Assembly (NCBI GenBank): GCA_003243455.1
Contig: QFQS01000001.1
Location: forward strand, 1,054,001 to 1,118,000
Length of the DNA: 64,000 bases
Direction of reading: 5' to 3'
Source of the DNA: Cereibacter sphaeroides
GTDB taxonomy: Bacteria; Pseudomonadota; Alphaproteobacteria; Rhodobacterales; Rhodobacteraceae
Positions 62,907 to 64,000 of this stretch are shown piece after piece. A program made the translations under genes and the position numbers. The notes under the pieces are model-generated. The model worked only from the letters and a program-made list of their open reading frames with translations. It had not been told where the DNA came from and searched no databases. Positions within the stretch are counted from its first letter, which is position 1, and each line of letters starts with the position of its first letter.

Positions 62907-64000
62907 ATGTCTCAGAACCCGCCCAGCCTTCGCCCGGACCTAGCCCCCCGCCCCGTGTTCGACACGGACAGGCGTGAGGGCCAGCCCACTATCGGCATGG
63001 TCAGCCTTGGCTGCCCCAAGGCCCTGGTGGACAGCGAGCGCATCCTGACAAGGCTGCGGGCGGAGGGCTATGCGATCTCGGCCGATTATCAGGGCGCCGA
63101 AGCAGTGATCGTGAACACCTGCGGCTTCCTCGACAGCGCCAAGGCGGAAAGCCTGGACGCAATAGGTGAGGCGCTGCGCGAGAATGGCCGGGTGATCGTC
63201 ACCGGCTGTCTGGGGGCGGAGCCGGAATTCATCACGGGCGTCCACCCCAAGGTACTGGCGGTGACGGGGCCGCATCAATACGAGCAGGTGCTGGACGCGG
63301 TGCATTCCGCCGTGCCACCCGCGCCCGATCCGTTCATCGACCTGCTGCCGGCCTCGGCCGTGACGCTGACGCCCAGACACTACAGTTACCTAAAGATTTC
63401 CGAGGGCTGCAACCACAAGTGCAAGTTCTGCATCATCCCCGACATGCGCGGACGCCTGCAAAGCCGCCCGGCCCATGCCGTGCTGCGCGAGGCGGAAAAA
63501 CTGGTCGATGCCGGGGTGAAGGAACTGCTGGTCATCAGCCAGGACACCTCGGCTTACGGGGTGGACCGCAGGCACGACCTGTCGCCCTGGAAGGACCGTC
63601 AGGTGCGCGCTCACATCACCGATCTGGCGCGAGAACTTGGCCAGTTGGGCGCCTGGGTGCGTCTGCACTACGTCTACCCCTACCCCCATGTACGTGACCT
63701 GATCCCGCTGATGGCGGAAGGGCTGATCCTGCCCTACCTCGACATCCCGTTCCAGCACGCACACCCCGACACGCTGCGCCGGATGGCGCGGCCCGCGGCG
63801 GCAGCCCGGACGCTGGACGAGATCGCCGCCTGGCGTGCGGCCTGCCCGGACATCACCCTGCGGTCCACCTTCATCGTCGGCTACCCCGGAGAGACCGAAG
63901 AGGAATTCCAGACCCTGCTCGACTGGATGGACGAAGCGCAACTGGATCGCGTCGGCTGCTTCCAATACGAAAACGTCAAGGGCGCGCGGTCGAACATGCT
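62907..64000 (+). CDS. rimO: Ribosomal protein S12 methylthiotransferase (5' part)
   Basis: The first 364 codons of a radical-SAM methylthiotransferase that modifies Asp88 of S12; the rest lies beyond the window. The N-terminal MTTase domain has C36 (LGCPKALVD), C72 (NTCGFLD) and C101 (TGCLG) for one iron-sulfur cluster. The radical-SAM cluster motif is [11 protein letters not shown] with C168, C172 and C175. RimO rather than MiaB is indicated by the C-P-K-A-L-V-D and Y-P-Y-P-H motifs. ATG at 62907 is preceded by a -10-like TATATA. Confidence 0.96.
   Translation, partial: MSQNPPSLRPDLAPRPVFDTDRREGQPTIGMVSLGCPKALVDSERILTRLRAEGYAISADYQGAEAVIVNTCGFLDSAKAESLDAIGEALRENGRVIVTGCLGAEPEFITGVHPKVLAVTGPHQYEQVLDAVHSAVPPAPDPFIDLLPASAVTLTPRHYSYLKISEGCNHKCKFCIIPDMRGRLQSRPAHAVLREAEKLVDAGVKELLVISQDTSAYGVDRRHDLSPWKDRQVRAHITDLARELGQLGAWVRLHYVYPYPHVRDLIPLMAEGLILPYLDIPFQHAHPDTLRRMARPAAAARTLDEIAAWRAACPDITLRSTFIVGYPGETEEEFQTLLDWMDEAQLDRVGCFQYENVKGARSNM

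Noticed and set aside
62521..62907. Extension of the PRC-barrel gene to 62907
   Set aside because: The added residues show no homology and include the rimO promoter region; a good ribosome site supports the shorter start.

Overview
The window is a gene-dense, high-GC bacterial chromosome segment that looks like Rhodobacteraceae (Rhodobacterales, Alphaproteobacteria). The indicators are a GcrA cell-cycle regulator, two perfect TTAA-N7-TTAA CtrA-type boxes, an NDUFS4-like accessory subunit of complex I, an alphaproteobacterial RNase P RNA, a GatCA amidotransferase, and several families (DUF2927 lipoprotein, XpaC/TelA pair, short DUF1127 protein) that are typical of that group. There is no rRNA, phage module, transposase, CRISPR array or conjugation gene. 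The only clear tRNA is tRNA-Arg(TCT).

Layout. 1-5.6 kb: an RraB-like protein, 8-oxoguanine deaminase, HisN-type phosphatase and XRE regulator in one leftward series; then a quinone oxidoreductase behind a TTTGCAAA-type operator, a LysR regulator and a DUF1127 protein. 5.7-15.9 kb: BI-1 membrane protein, L33, DUF533 protein, RNase P RNA, AmpD-like amidase, lipoprotein, gatA-gatC, a low-GC GIY-YIG-type gene, ceramidase-like protein, UPF0173 hydrolase, tadA and an RluB-type pseudouridine synthase. 15.9-21.4 kb: a rightward operon encoding a 27-residue membrane peptide, XpaC, TelA, a DUF2927 lipoprotein, an SPFH/GYF_2 protein and a double zinc-ribbon membrane protein. This is the best candidate for a poorly described system, probably envelope or toxic-anion stress.

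21.5-35.2 kb: methyltransferase, NAD(P)H oxidoreductase, purC, sugar kinase, dtd, GST, acyl-CoA synthetase, ABC exporter, and a catabolic-looking run (alpha/beta hydrolase, threonine/serine dehydratase, enol-lactonase, enolase-superfamily enzyme). 35.2-42 kb: tRNA-Arg, acetyltransferase, complex I subunit, uvrB, then a cluster of small envelope proteins, a lone ParA and a GlsB-family gene broken by an 8-bp tandem duplication. 42.1-43.3 kb: an intergenic patch packed with palindromes followed by a low-GC orphan gene. 43.3-64 kb: lepA, rpmB, meaB, hrpB, methyltransferase, MFS transporters, argD-argF, gcrA, AsmA, a hydroxyacid dehydrogenase and the 5' part of rimO.

Most of the window is housekeeping (translation quality control, DNA repair, arginine and purine synthesis). 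The less ordinary content is in repeats and regulation: a three-copy dispersed hairpin element, one copy of which encodes the C terminus of MeaB; a 14-bp palindrome shared by purC and an intergenic site; two CtrA-type boxes beside small envelope genes; and an MFS gene whose homologous N terminus has no ATG/GTG/TTG start. All assignments were made by reading the sequence and translations; no database search was run.
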